Source: UBA7236 sp964638865 (lineage in GTDB: Bacteria > Bacteroidota > Bacteroidia > Chitinophagales > BACL12). From it: a stretch of 22,410 bases of DNA. The stretch covers positions 1-22,410 of the forward strand of contig CAZXBG010000056.1 in assembly GCA_964638865.1 (NCBI GenBank). Direction: 5' to 3'. The position numbers and the translations under genes were made by a program. The notes under the pieces were generated by a model. That model saw nothing but the letters and a program-made list of their open reading frames with translations, did not search any database and had not been told where the DNA came from. Shown here in pieces: positions 16,601 through 22,410 of this stretch (position 1 is the first letter of the stretch; each line of letters begins with the position of its first letter).

Positions 16601-17049
16601 TTGCACTACTCGGAATTGTTGTGCGAAACGGAATTCTTTTGGTGGAGTTTACCGACACACTCGTTGAACAGGGTATGCCGATTCGCGAAGCAGTGGTGGA
16701 AGCTGCAAGAGTGCGTATGACTCCTGTTGTGCTGACAGCAACCGCTACTATTCTTGGAATGATTCCGCTTGCAGTTGGATTTAATATCGACTTCATAGGA
16801 TTATTCACAGAATTTAAACCTGACATCTGGCTAGGTGGTGAAAACGTAGTGTTCTGGGGACCACTTGCATGGACAATTGTTTTCGGATTGGGTTATGCAA
16901 CATTTATTACTTTACTTGTTGTGCCTGTTATGTATTTATTAAATGACCGATTCCGCAATTGGGTGTTCAGAAAATTGGGGATCAAGAAAAAAGAACCTGA
17001 AACTGCAATGGAAAGGGAAGTTATTCCAGGATTATTGGATCAGGAATAA
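13630..17049 (+). CDS. RND (HAE1/AcrB-like) inner-membrane efflux pump
   Basis: A 1139-residue proton-driven exporter. TM1 (TTVFIITIMLTVMGI) is followed by the first porter region with PGSSPSDMENLITKQLEKEI. TM4 carries the proton-relay pair D408-D409 in GLGIVVDDAIVVIENTHR, the same place as D407-D408 of E. coli AcrB. The second half repeats the layout, with TM10 GIVVRNGILLVEF having Arg999 where AcrB has Lys940. The protein is about 90 residues longer than AcrB. Much of that is an insert after TM6 (about 512-553) with two further hydrophobic helices. It is last in the operon with the TetR, TolC and adaptor genes, 98 bp after the adaptor, and ends at a strong terminator. Probably exports hydrophobic compounds; exact substrates unknown. 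Confidence 0.93.
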   Translation: MKNVFKEFKPSSWAINNRTTVFIITIMLTVMGISTYNGLPKELYPDITMPTIYVATIYPGSSPSDMENLITKQLEKEIGAISGVNKIISSSVQDFSSIQVEFISGTDIDEANQKVKDAVDKAKPTLPSDLDPTFGPNVAKVEFSDMPIMQVNVSGDYDLTGIKKYAELIQDEIEKLPEISKVDIIGAPEREIQINVDMYKMQAAQITMYDIYAAISNENRIVSGGTIKVEDMRRSITVSGEFENVEQIKNLTINNMNNYAIYLKDIAVIQDDFKEQESFARLDGKKVITLNVIKKSGQNLIEASDNIHALLDEMSEKDIPSDLNITVTGDTSSTTRTQVADLINTIIIGFILVTLVLMFFMGATDAMFVGLSVPLSMFIAFIVLSILGMTMNLIVLFAFLLGLGIVVDDAIVVIENTHRIFGNGKMPIKEAAKKAAGEVFMPVLAGTMTTLAPFFPLLFWPGMIGSFMHGLPVTLIVTLTASLLVAYLINPVFAATFMKPHNDEEKPNRRKAIIWTIVFAIIGLMITLSGSPVLGNLILTMVALVWFYNLVLIKAVKWFQRKGWPSFQNRYANFLKWTLNHPGTLFLSIVGTLVIAIVLLIARKPGIEQFPVGDPNFIFAYVVMPTGTDQQTTDSVTQLVERKIQGVLGENNPLVKSVISNVTIGASEDPFDQSAYTNKGKVSVAFIEPAIRRDQKTEPYFDKFRAVLKDIPGADITVGGEQSGPPAGKPINIEITGDNFDDLIATSNNIKRYLDGLNIEGIEELKTDLQANKPEITIDLDRERMNREGVSTFTVGGEIRNAVYGWEVSKFKDGNDDFPIVVRYDEAQRKNIDQLKDLKITYRDMMSGQVRQIPLSAFATIDYNTTYSGIKRIDQKRVVTLASNLLSGFESQQPVIMNQVKEALADFETPEGVTIGYTGASQDMEDTINFMGVAWIISLFLIIIILVAQFNSISKPIIIFVEVFFSIIGVLLGYGIFDMNFSAVMTGVGVVALLGIVVRNGILLVEFTDTLVEQGMPIREAVVEAARVRMTPVVLTATATILGMIPLAVGFNIDFIGLFTEFKPDIWLGGENVVFWGPLAWTIVFGLGYATFITLLVVPVMYLLNDRFRNWVFRKLGIKKKEPETAMEREVIPGLLDQE

Positions 17050-17067
17050 ATGATAATAATATAAATT

Positions 17068-17098
17068 AAAGCGTCATCGGAAATGGTGACGCTTTTTT
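17068..17098 (+). terminator. Rho-independent terminator of the efflux operon
   Basis: AAAGCGTCA (17068-17076), 10-nt loop, TGACGCTTT (17087-17095): a perfect 9-bp stem ending in six T (17093-17098). It lies between convergent genes and may also work, less strongly, for the minus-strand lipoprotein gene whose stop codon (17097-17099) overlaps its T-run. Confidence 0.85.
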
Positions 17099-18113
17099 AA
17101 AAAGCTTCCGGTGATAAACGAATATCATCTACCAATAAAACACAACCAACAGATGTAGAGGATACACCAACTTCTAAACTGTTTTGAATAGAATTAAATA
17201 ATGGAAGATTTATTCCCGTGATGGACATCAACGAAATTCCATCCTGCCATAATTCAATTATTCCGGTATTTGTTTCACTGAATTGGAAATGTACTTTTAT
17301 TGTAAACCATTGGCCCAATGGAATCTCCGGTGCTGCTAAAGGAATATATTCTATTTTATCGCCAAATTTATTTTCTATTGCCAAAGCATTTCCATCCACA
17401 ATAATTCTTGGGCCTGGACTTTGATCAAAATAACTGTTTTCAAAATCTGCAAAACTGAATGGCATTCCGCTCACAATAAAATATTTTGCTTCAAACCAAA
17501 GATCCATTCCTTTATTAAAATAATTAAATGTTCTTTCAATAGAAGATTTGGCAGTTATCATATTTTCAGATGGCGCAACACTGGTAAGTTGTATCACAGT
17601 ATTAGAAGCATTTACAGGATCACTCACCACATCAATTCTGTTATCTAAAAAATCGCAGGTTTCATTTAATATACAGGCCCGAAGATCAACATATTCGTCA
17701 ACAGTTTGCGCTAGCGGACTTTGTAAAACAAAACTATTCCAATGTTTGTCTGTGTCTTCAATACTTGTCGCCATCAGATCTAAAAATGTATCGTAATTCT
17801 CGCAATCATCAAAAAAACTGTTTGTTACAGGAAATAAATCGCCTTCCTCCGTTTGAATATACAAACCCGAATCAGAAAAAATATAAATGGAATCAAATCC
17901 CGGTGTAAAATATTGCACCAAAAAAGTACAGCCATTATCATCCTGAATATAGGCCTCTCCGCTATTTGTTACAATGCCGGTAACATCTGTTTCTGATACA
18001 AAACTTGTGAGAACATCCTGTTCATCAGGGCAACCTGTTGTGGCATCTCTGCAGGAGGATACACTTAAAATAACGGCAATTAAATTTGCACCTGTAAAGT
18101 TTAAGTTTCGCAT
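17097..18113 (-). CDS. Lipoprotein with a C-terminal polysaccharide-lyase/lectin-like domain
   Basis: A 338-residue predicted lipoprotein. The N-terminus MRNLNFTGANLIAVILSVSS is followed by a Cys in a lipobox-like context (VSSC), though its hydrophobic core is short. The first part (about 25-120) is Cys- and acid-rich (GCPDEQDVLTSF, DDNGCTFLVQYF) and unrecognised. The C-terminal part (about 155-335) has a concanavalin-like jelly-roll look: NAGNTVIQL-type strands, LWFEAKYFI, GQWFTIKVHFQFSETNTGII, ELWQDGISLMSITGIN and a final LLVDDIRL. This wording resembles the heparin-lyase-like Polysacc_lyase family of Bacteroidota, which binds or cleaves uronic-acid polysaccharides, but no catalytic residues can be assigned. 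A weak promoter (CAATTTTG, 18150-18143) lies upstream. No SusC/SusD genes are nearby, so a classical polysaccharide locus is not visible. Confidence 0.7.
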   Translation of the reverse strand: MRNLNFTGANLIAVILSVSSCRDATTGCPDEQDVLTSFVSETDVTGIVTNSGEAYIQDDNGCTFLVQYFTPGFDSIYIFSDSGLYIQTEEGDLFPVTNSFFDDCENYDTFLDLMATSIEDTDKHWNSFVLQSPLAQTVDEYVDLRACILNETCDFLDNRIDVVSDPVNASNTVIQLTSVAPSENMITAKSSIERTFNYFNKGMDLWFEAKYFIVSGMPFSFADFENSYFDQSPGPRIIVDGNALAIENKFGDKIEYIPLAAPEIPLGQWFTIKVHFQFSETNTGIIELWQDGISLMSITGINLPLFNSIQNSLEVGVSSTSVGCVLLVDDIRLSPEAF

Positions 18114-18216
18114 TTTGTAATGATTTTCACCTGTTTAACGAGCAAAATTGCCCTTTTATTGACTGGTTCCTGACAAATATCACTATTTTGAAGTTAAATT
18201 GGCTCAATAGTAATTG

Positions 18217-18224
18217 TAATTTTG
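18217..18224 (+). promoter_or_regulatory. -7 promoter box of the propeller gene
   Basis: TAATTTTG matches TAnnTTTG exactly and ends 4 nt before the ATG at 18229. The start codon is fixed independently by the signal peptide that begins there. The -33 part is weak (nearest TTG 18188-18190, 26 nt away). Confidence 0.55.
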
Positions 18225-18228
18225 TGAC

Positions 18229-19455
18229 ATGCGCATTCTTCCATTATTGTTTTGTTTACTGGTAGCAGTTTTGGGAAGAACCCAATCTCCCTTCACTATT
18301 TATAACACAGATAATTCTTTACTGCCGGCAGATCTTGTTCATGTAATTTATATTGATGATGAACAAAACAAATGGATAGGCACAGAAAATGGTTTGGTAA
18401 AAATTGATCTGGATAATAATTGGACCATTTATAATAAGGATAATTCCGGTTTACCTGAAAATGATATCAGGTCCGTATTTTATGATACAGAGAATGCAAT
18501 TTTGTATGTTGGAACATTTTCACATGGCTTAGCAAAATTTGATACCGATTGGTCCATCTATGATCCTACAAATTCACCAATCCCTGATTATCAAATACGA
18601 GCTATTGCAAAAGATCAAAATGATACCATGTGGATAGGTTCATTAGGTGGTTTATCTAAATGGGACGGCGTTGACTATTGGTTTACATATAATCCGGATA
18701 ATTCTCCATTGCTCTCCACAAATATTCCTGAAATATATGTTGGGGAAAACAATGTGAAATATATCGGAACAATTAATGGCGGACTTTCTACTTATGACAA
18801 CGGCATTGTAAATACCTATAAAACAACAAATTCGCTTATTAGCGATAATACAGTTCTTGGTATTGATGAAGATATAAATCACAACATCTGGCTCGCAACT
18901 TCTTTTGGAGGATTAAGTATACTCACACCCGATACCACATTTTTAAAGTTTACACCAAGCAATTCTGATATTGTGGATTGGTCGCTGAATGACCTGGTGA
19001 TTGGCGATGACGATATTGCAACTGTTGCAATGACCTCAAAAGGATTTGAAATTTATGATAATATAAATTGGACATTATACGACACTTCTAATTCAGATTT
19101 ACCCGACGATTTTTTAAATTGTATTGGGGCAGATAATGAAAATATAATATGGATCGGCACGGAAACTGCAGGGCTTGTGGTTTTTGACAAAACATTAATA
19201 AATAACATTGAAGAAACCAATAATTTTGATATTGCTATTTATCCTAACCCCGCTTCAAATTATTGTTTAATAACAGGTAAAATAGCGGGCGCAGAAATTT
19301 TAATATGTAATATGGAAGGAAAAATAATTTCCGAAAATAAACCCGGCAACAATTCAACATTTATTGATGTGTCAGAATTTAATTCCGGAAATTATATTAT
19401 TAAAATAACAAATGATAAAACGAGTATCGTTCGTAAGATTGCAGTAATAAATTAA
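18229..19455 (+). CDS. Secreted seven-repeat beta-propeller protein with T9SS sorting domain
   Basis: A 408-residue exported protein. Signal peptide MRILPLLFCLLVAVLGRTQ; then seven consecutive repeats of about 43 residues (about 20-321), each with an aromatic start (FTIYNTDNS, WTIYNKDNS, WSIYDPTNS, FTYNPDNS, NTYKTTNS, KFTPSNS, WTLYDTSNS) and most ending in a W/Y-I-G-T...GL..(F/Y)D strand (NKWIGTENGLVKID, TMWIGSLGGLSKWD, IIWIGTETAGLVVFD). This is the Reg_prop (two-component regulator propeller) repeat, usual in hybrid sensor kinases, but here without kinase domains. Seven repeats could close a seven-bladed propeller. The tail from about 335 (FDIAIYPNPASNYCLITGK to SIVRKIAVIN) is a type A T9SS sorting domain. 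It is therefore surface or extracellular, with an unknown ligand. The stop overlaps the convergent lipoprotein gene by 4 nt. Confidence 0.88.
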   Translation: MRILPLLFCLLVAVLGRTQSPFTIYNTDNSLLPADLVHVIYIDDEQNKWIGTENGLVKIDLDNNWTIYNKDNSGLPENDIRSVFYDTENAILYVGTFSHGLAKFDTDWSIYDPTNSPIPDYQIRAIAKDQNDTMWIGSLGGLSKWDGVDYWFTYNPDNSPLLSTNIPEIYVGENNVKYIGTINGGLSTYDNGIVNTYKTTNSLISDNTVLGIDEDINHNIWLATSFGGLSILTPDTTFLKFTPSNSDIVDWSLNDLVIGDDDIATVAMTSKGFEIYDNINWTLYDTSNSDLPDDFLNCIGADNENIIWIGTETAGLVVFDKTLINNIEETNNFDIAIYPNPASNYCLITGKIAGAEILICNMEGKIISENKPGNNSTFIDVSEFNSGNYIIKITNDKTSIVRKIAVIN

Positions 19456-19883
19456 TTATCCTGCAACATAGTTGCAATACAGTTGTTTTCATCAATGATC
19501 AGCCCGTTTTGAACAATTAAAACAGTATAATCAATTTTAAGAACAGAGTCTTCTAATGACCCGCTTCCACTAAATTCATAAAATATTTCAGGGAAAGTTG
19601 ATACATAAAATTGCTGAAGAGGTATTATCACTTTCATGCCGGTAACTATTCCCGCCACTTCAAATCCTGCCTCGTATAATCCGGGCCATCCGAACATAAT
19701 ATCGCTGTAATTACTTGATTTATAAACTTCTAAGGTGTAGTCCGAAAGTGTTGCATCGCAGGCATCGGTAACAGTATAGAATCCTACATATTCATCCCGA
19801 ACATCATATTCCGGAATCTCATCCCTTTCACAAGAGCTAAAAAAGAGTGGAGTAAAGCATAGACCAAGTAAAATCTTTTTCAT
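19452..19883 (-). CDS. Small lipoprotein of unknown function
   Basis: A 143-residue protein with signal MKKILLGLCFTPLFFSS and a lipobox Cys (FSSC, C18). The frame could begin earlier at 19916, but Met at 19883 starts the signal peptide properly. The mature part (ERDEIPEYDVRDEYVGFYTV, TDACDATLSDYTLEVYKS, then FEFSGSGSLEDSVLKIDYTV-type strands) reads like a small beta-barrel or lipocalin-like fold seen in many short Bacteroidota lipoproteins that open with a Y.G.Y.V strand. I do not recognise a specific family. It converges with the propeller gene, overlapping it by 4 nt, and diverges from the urocanate hydratase gene. Confidence 0.75.
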   Translation of the reverse strand: MKKILLGLCFTPLFFSSCERDEIPEYDVRDEYVGFYTVTDACDATLSDYTLEVYKSSNYSDIMFGWPGLYEAGFEVAGIVTGMKVIIPLQQFYVSTFPEIFYEFSGSGSLEDSVLKIDYTVLIVQNGLIIDENNCIATMLQDN

Positions 19884-19925
19884 ATTGGTTAATTTGATTT
19901 GCAGAAAACCAAACACTATGCCATT

Positions 19926-19957
19926 TTTGTCTGAGACTTATTCAAATGTTAACTTTG
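19926..19957 (+). promoter_or_regulatory. Promoter of hutU
   Basis: TTTG at 19926-19929, 20 nt, then TAACTTTG at 19950-19957: an ideal Bacteroidota promoter. It lies downstream of the first possible ATG (19946), so translation must begin at the ATG at 19973, 15 nt after the -7 box. Confidence 0.65.
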
Positions 19958-19972
19958 GGACAAAATCAGGGT

Positions 19973-22000
19973 ATGAACACAAGATCGGAAATTTTTTCGG
20001 AAGAAGAGTTTAATAGGCATATTTTACAGGGTATTCCTGAAGATCTTCCAATTGCAAAACAGGTTGACACGGCAATAAATCACGCCCCAAAAAGAAAGGA
20101 TATTCTGAATAACGAAGAAAAAAAATTAGCTGTAAAAAATGCATTAAGATATTTTTCTGCAAAACACCATAAAATATTAGCAACTGAATTTGCAGAGGAA
20201 TTAAAAAGGTATGGCCGAATTTATATGTTTCGTTTTCGTCCTGATTATGAAATAAAAGCGCGAAAATATTCCGATTATCCGCATAAAAGCAAACAAGCTG
20301 CATGTATCATGCTCATGTTGCAAAATAATCTCGATCAGGCTGTTGCGCAACACCCGCACGAATTAATTACCTACGGTGGAAATGGCGCAGTATTTCAAAA
20401 TTGGGCGCAGTATTTAATTACCATGCAATATCTTGCAACCATGACCGATGAACAAACATTGGTTTTATATTCCGGTCACCCGATGGGGTTATTTCCTTCC
20501 CACAAAAATGCTCCGCGTGTTGTTGTCACAAATGGAATGATGATACCTAATTATTCCAAACCCGACGATTGGGAAAAATTTAATGCGTTGGGAGTTACAC
20601 AGTACGGACAAATGACAGCCGGTTCATTTATGTATATCGGTCCGCAGGGAATTGTGCATGGAACAAACATCACCGTTTTAAATGCAGCTCGAAAAATAGA
20701 TCCCAAAGCAACAGATTGCAGCGGAAAAGTTTTTGTTACAGCAGGTCTCGGCGGTATGAGCGGCGCGCAACCAAAAGCAACTGTAATTGCAAAGGGAATT
20801 TGTGTGGTTGCAGAAGTAAATACAAAAGCATTGAACACGCGTCATGCGCAGGGTTGGGTGGATGAAGTATATCGTGATATAAAATCCCTTATCGAAAGAA
20901 TGGAAATTGCACGAAAAAATAAGGAAGCAATTTCGCTGGCTTACCATGGAAATATTGTGGACCTTTTGGAAAAACTCGCTGCGGAAAATATTAAAATTGA
21001 AATCGGAAGTGATCAAACATCTTTACACAACCCTTTTGCCGGCGGTTATTATCCTGTTGGATTAAGTTTTGAGGAGTCGAATACCATGATGGCAGAAAAT
21101 ACACCATTATTTAAAGAAAAAGTATATGCGAGTTTAATTCGACACGCAGAAGCAATTAAAAAATTAACTGCCAGCGGAATGTATTTTTTCGATTATGGAA
21201 ATGCATTTTTACTGGAGGCTTCTCGTGCAGGCGCCGATATAGTAAATGGTGACGGAACATTTATTTATAAAAGTTATGTGCAGGATATTTTGGGGCCAAT
21301 GTGTTTTGATTATGGTTTTGGTCCGTTCCGATGGGTTTGTGCAAGTAATGATGAAAATGATTTGCGCAAAACAGATCATATTGCTGCAAAAGTGTTGGAA
21401 GAAATATATGCAACTGCACCGGATGAAATTAAATTACAATTAAGCGATAATATTAATTGGATAAAGTCTGCAATGGATAATAAAATGGTAGTGGGAAGTC
21501 AGGCGAGAATTTTATACGCCGATGCTGAGGGAAGAATTAAAATTGCAAAAGCATTTAACGACGCAATTGCAAATGGCGAATTATCTGGACCTATTGTATT
21601 AGGACGCGATCATCATGATGTAAGTGGAACAGATTCTCCTTACAGAGAAACAAGTAATATTTATGATGGAAGTCAGTTTACTGCCGACATGGCAATTCAA
21701 AATGTGATCGGCGACAGTTTTCGCGGCGCAACCTGGGTGAGTATTCACAATGGTGGTGGTGTTGGTTGGGGAGAAGTGATTAATGGTGGGTTTGGATTAG
21801 TACTTGACGGAACAGCAGAAGCCGAAAACCGATTACAACAAATGTTATTCTGGGATGTAAATAATGGAATTTCCCGCAGAAGCTGGGCAAGAAATAAAGA
21901 AGCGATTTTTGCTATTAAGAGGGAGATGGAGAGAACAAAAGATTTAATCGTGACATTGCCGAATTTGGTAGAGGATGATTTGTTAAACGGCCTATTTTAA
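19973..22000 (+). CDS. hutU: Urocanate hydratase (urocanase), long form
   Basis: A 675-residue enzyme converting urocanate to imidazolone propionate, the second step of histidine breakdown, using tightly bound NAD+ as an electrophile. Conserved blocks appear in order: YGGNGAVFQNWAQYLITMQY, LYSGHPMGLFPSHKNAPR, TAGSFMYIGPQGIVHGT, the NAD-binding GLGGMSGAQPKA (258-269), the DYGNAFLLEASRAGAD block, and the active-site region FGPFRWVC (about 449-456). The common bacterial enzyme is about 555 residues; this is the long form of about 675 residues, like animal UROC1. The start at 19973 (MNTRSEIFSEEEF) is chosen because the earlier ATG lies upstream of the -7 box. No other hut genes are in the window, so histidine use must be completed elsewhere. 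Confidence 0.95.
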   Translation: MNTRSEIFSEEEFNRHILQGIPEDLPIAKQVDTAINHAPKRKDILNNEEKKLAVKNALRYFSAKHHKILATEFAEELKRYGRIYMFRFRPDYEIKARKYSDYPHKSKQAACIMLMLQNNLDQAVAQHPHELITYGGNGAVFQNWAQYLITMQYLATMTDEQTLVLYSGHPMGLFPSHKNAPRVVVTNGMMIPNYSKPDDWEKFNALGVTQYGQMTAGSFMYIGPQGIVHGTNITVLNAARKIDPKATDCSGKVFVTAGLGGMSGAQPKATVIAKGICVVAEVNTKALNTRHAQGWVDEVYRDIKSLIERMEIARKNKEAISLAYHGNIVDLLEKLAAENIKIEIGSDQTSLHNPFAGGYYPVGLSFEESNTMMAENTPLFKEKVYASLIRHAEAIKKLTASGMYFFDYGNAFLLEASRAGADIVNGDGTFIYKSYVQDILGPMCFDYGFGPFRWVCASNDENDLRKTDHIAAKVLEEIYATAPDEIKLQLSDNINWIKSAMDNKMVVGSQARILYADAEGRIKIAKAFNDAIANGELSGPIVLGRDHHDVSGTDSPYRETSNIYDGSQFTADMAIQNVIGDSFRGATWVSIHNGGGVGWGEVINGGFGLVLDGTAEAENRLQQMLFWDVNNGISRRSWARNKEAIFAIKREMERTKDLIVTLPNLVEDDLLNGLF

Positions 22001-22038
22001 AAACCTTAAAGGTTTATTCGGACGTTACGTGTTATATA

Positions 22039-22082
22039 CCAACGTTTGTTGGACTCATTTAACAAAAATAATTTTGTTAAAT
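22039..22082 (+). terminator. Tandem hairpins downstream of hutU
   Basis: CCAAC-GTTT-GTTGG (22039-22052) is followed by a perfect 11-bp inverted repeat, ATTTAACAAAA (22057-22067), loop ATAA, TTTTGTTAAAT (22072-22082). The larger arm is A/T-rich and symmetrical, with T at its 3' edge but no long T-run, so it may terminate in both directions weakly. The rest of 22083-22223 shows nothing. Confidence 0.4.
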
Positions 22083-22223
22083 AATCTGACAAAAAATTTA
22101 TTGCCAAATGGTTGTTTCATAATTTGATCGTAACGTTTACATATGAACAAGAAATTATAGTAATTAACCGAAAATGGCGAGAACAACTATCCGGATAATT
22201 TCTTCAACTTCAAATTAATTGCC

Positions 22224-22231
22224 TAGATTTA
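22224..22231 (+). promoter_or_regulatory. -7 promoter box of the GH13-like lipoprotein
   Basis: TAGATTTA fits TAnnTTTG except for the last base and ends 4 nt before the ATG at 22236. No clear -33 element is seen. Confidence 0.35.
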
Positions 22232-22235
22232 CAGA

Positions 22236-22410
22236 ATGCGACAAAAATGCAATACTTTCTTTTTATTATTATTTATTACTACGATTTTCTCTTGCAAAGA
22301 CCATGAAGTAGAACCTGAAATTACTTATGGAACTCCGACTGGAGACAATATTGTCTTGTATGAAATAAATATCCGTTGTTTTAGTACTACTGCAGATTTT
22401 CAGGGAATTA
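22236..22410 (+). CDS. Lipoprotein, probably GH13 alpha-amylase family (partial, 5' end)
   Basis: The frame runs off the window after 58 codons. It begins with a lipoprotein signal, MRQKCNTFFLLLFITTIFSC, with lipobox IFSC (C20). The mature part starts KDHEVEPEITYGTPTGDNIV and goes on LYEINIRCFSTTADFQGI. The IVLYEINIRxFS...G(D)FQGI wording is that of the first strand of the GH13 catalytic barrel (compare V-I-Y-E-V-N-x-R-x-F-S in alpha-amylases), so the gene probably encodes a surface or periplasmic alpha-amylase-type glycoside hydrolase. The catalytic residues lie outside the window, so this rests on the N-terminus alone. Confidence 0.7.
   Translation, partial: MRQKCNTFFLLLFITTIFSCKDHEVEPEITYGTPTGDNIVLYEINIRCFSTTADFQGI

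Noticed and set aside
18651..18882. Minus-strand frame inside the propeller gene
   Set aside because: Antisense shadow of the repeat-coding region; no family features.

Overview
The window looks like AT-rich chromosomal DNA from a member of the Bacteroidota, probably a free-living Flavobacteriia-, Chitinophagia- or Saprospiria-like organism. Three things point that way. Two proteins carry a C-terminal type IX secretion (Por) sorting domain with the YPNPA motif. Shine-Dalgarno sequences are weak or absent. Promoter-like boxes fit the Bacteroidota -33 TTTG / -7 TAnnTTTG consensus at most transcription-unit starts. No insertion sequence, phage gene, CRISPR array or rRNA was found.

Layout. Positions 162-2695 (minus) hold a two-gene M16 peptidase operon, an active subunit followed by a catalytically dead partner. 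Behind it lie a tRNA with a CAT anticodon and its terminator (2757-2855, minus). Positions 2939-6061 (plus) hold mqnC of the futalosine menaquinone pathway, a higBA toxin-antitoxin pair, and an amidohydrolase that is a good candidate for the aminodeoxyfutalosine deaminase step. The gap at 6062-6477 holds remnants of two small genes on the minus strand. One is split by a frameshift at an A7 run and the other seems to lack its 5' end. Positions 6478-10007 (minus) hold a small secreted protein and a large T9SS-exported BNR/sortilin-like protein with PKD and jelly-roll domains.

Positions 10326-17049 (plus) form a tripartite efflux operon: TetR regulator, TolC-like outer-membrane channel, lipoprotein membrane-fusion protein and RND pump. 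It ends at a strong terminator (17068-17098). Positions 17097-19883 hold three surface or periplasmic proteins: a lipoprotein with a lyase/lectin-like domain (minus), a secreted protein built from seven propeller repeats plus a T9SS tail (plus), and a small lipoprotein (minus). Positions 19973-22000 (plus) encode a long-form urocanate hydratase. The window ends in the N-terminus of a lipoprotein that looks like a GH13 alpha-amylase (22236 onward).

The strongest pattern not explained by ordinary annotation concerns start sites. In six transcription units the -7 promoter box ends only 4-5 nt before the start codon: M16, mqnC, higB, the amidohydrolase, the propeller protein and the GH13 lipoprotein. 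This predicts leaderless or nearly leaderless mRNAs as a normal mode of expression here. I found no clearly new multi-gene defence or mobile system. The other points worth checking are the decayed two-gene remnant, the RND pump with an apparent extra membrane hairpin, and the seven-repeat secreted propeller.
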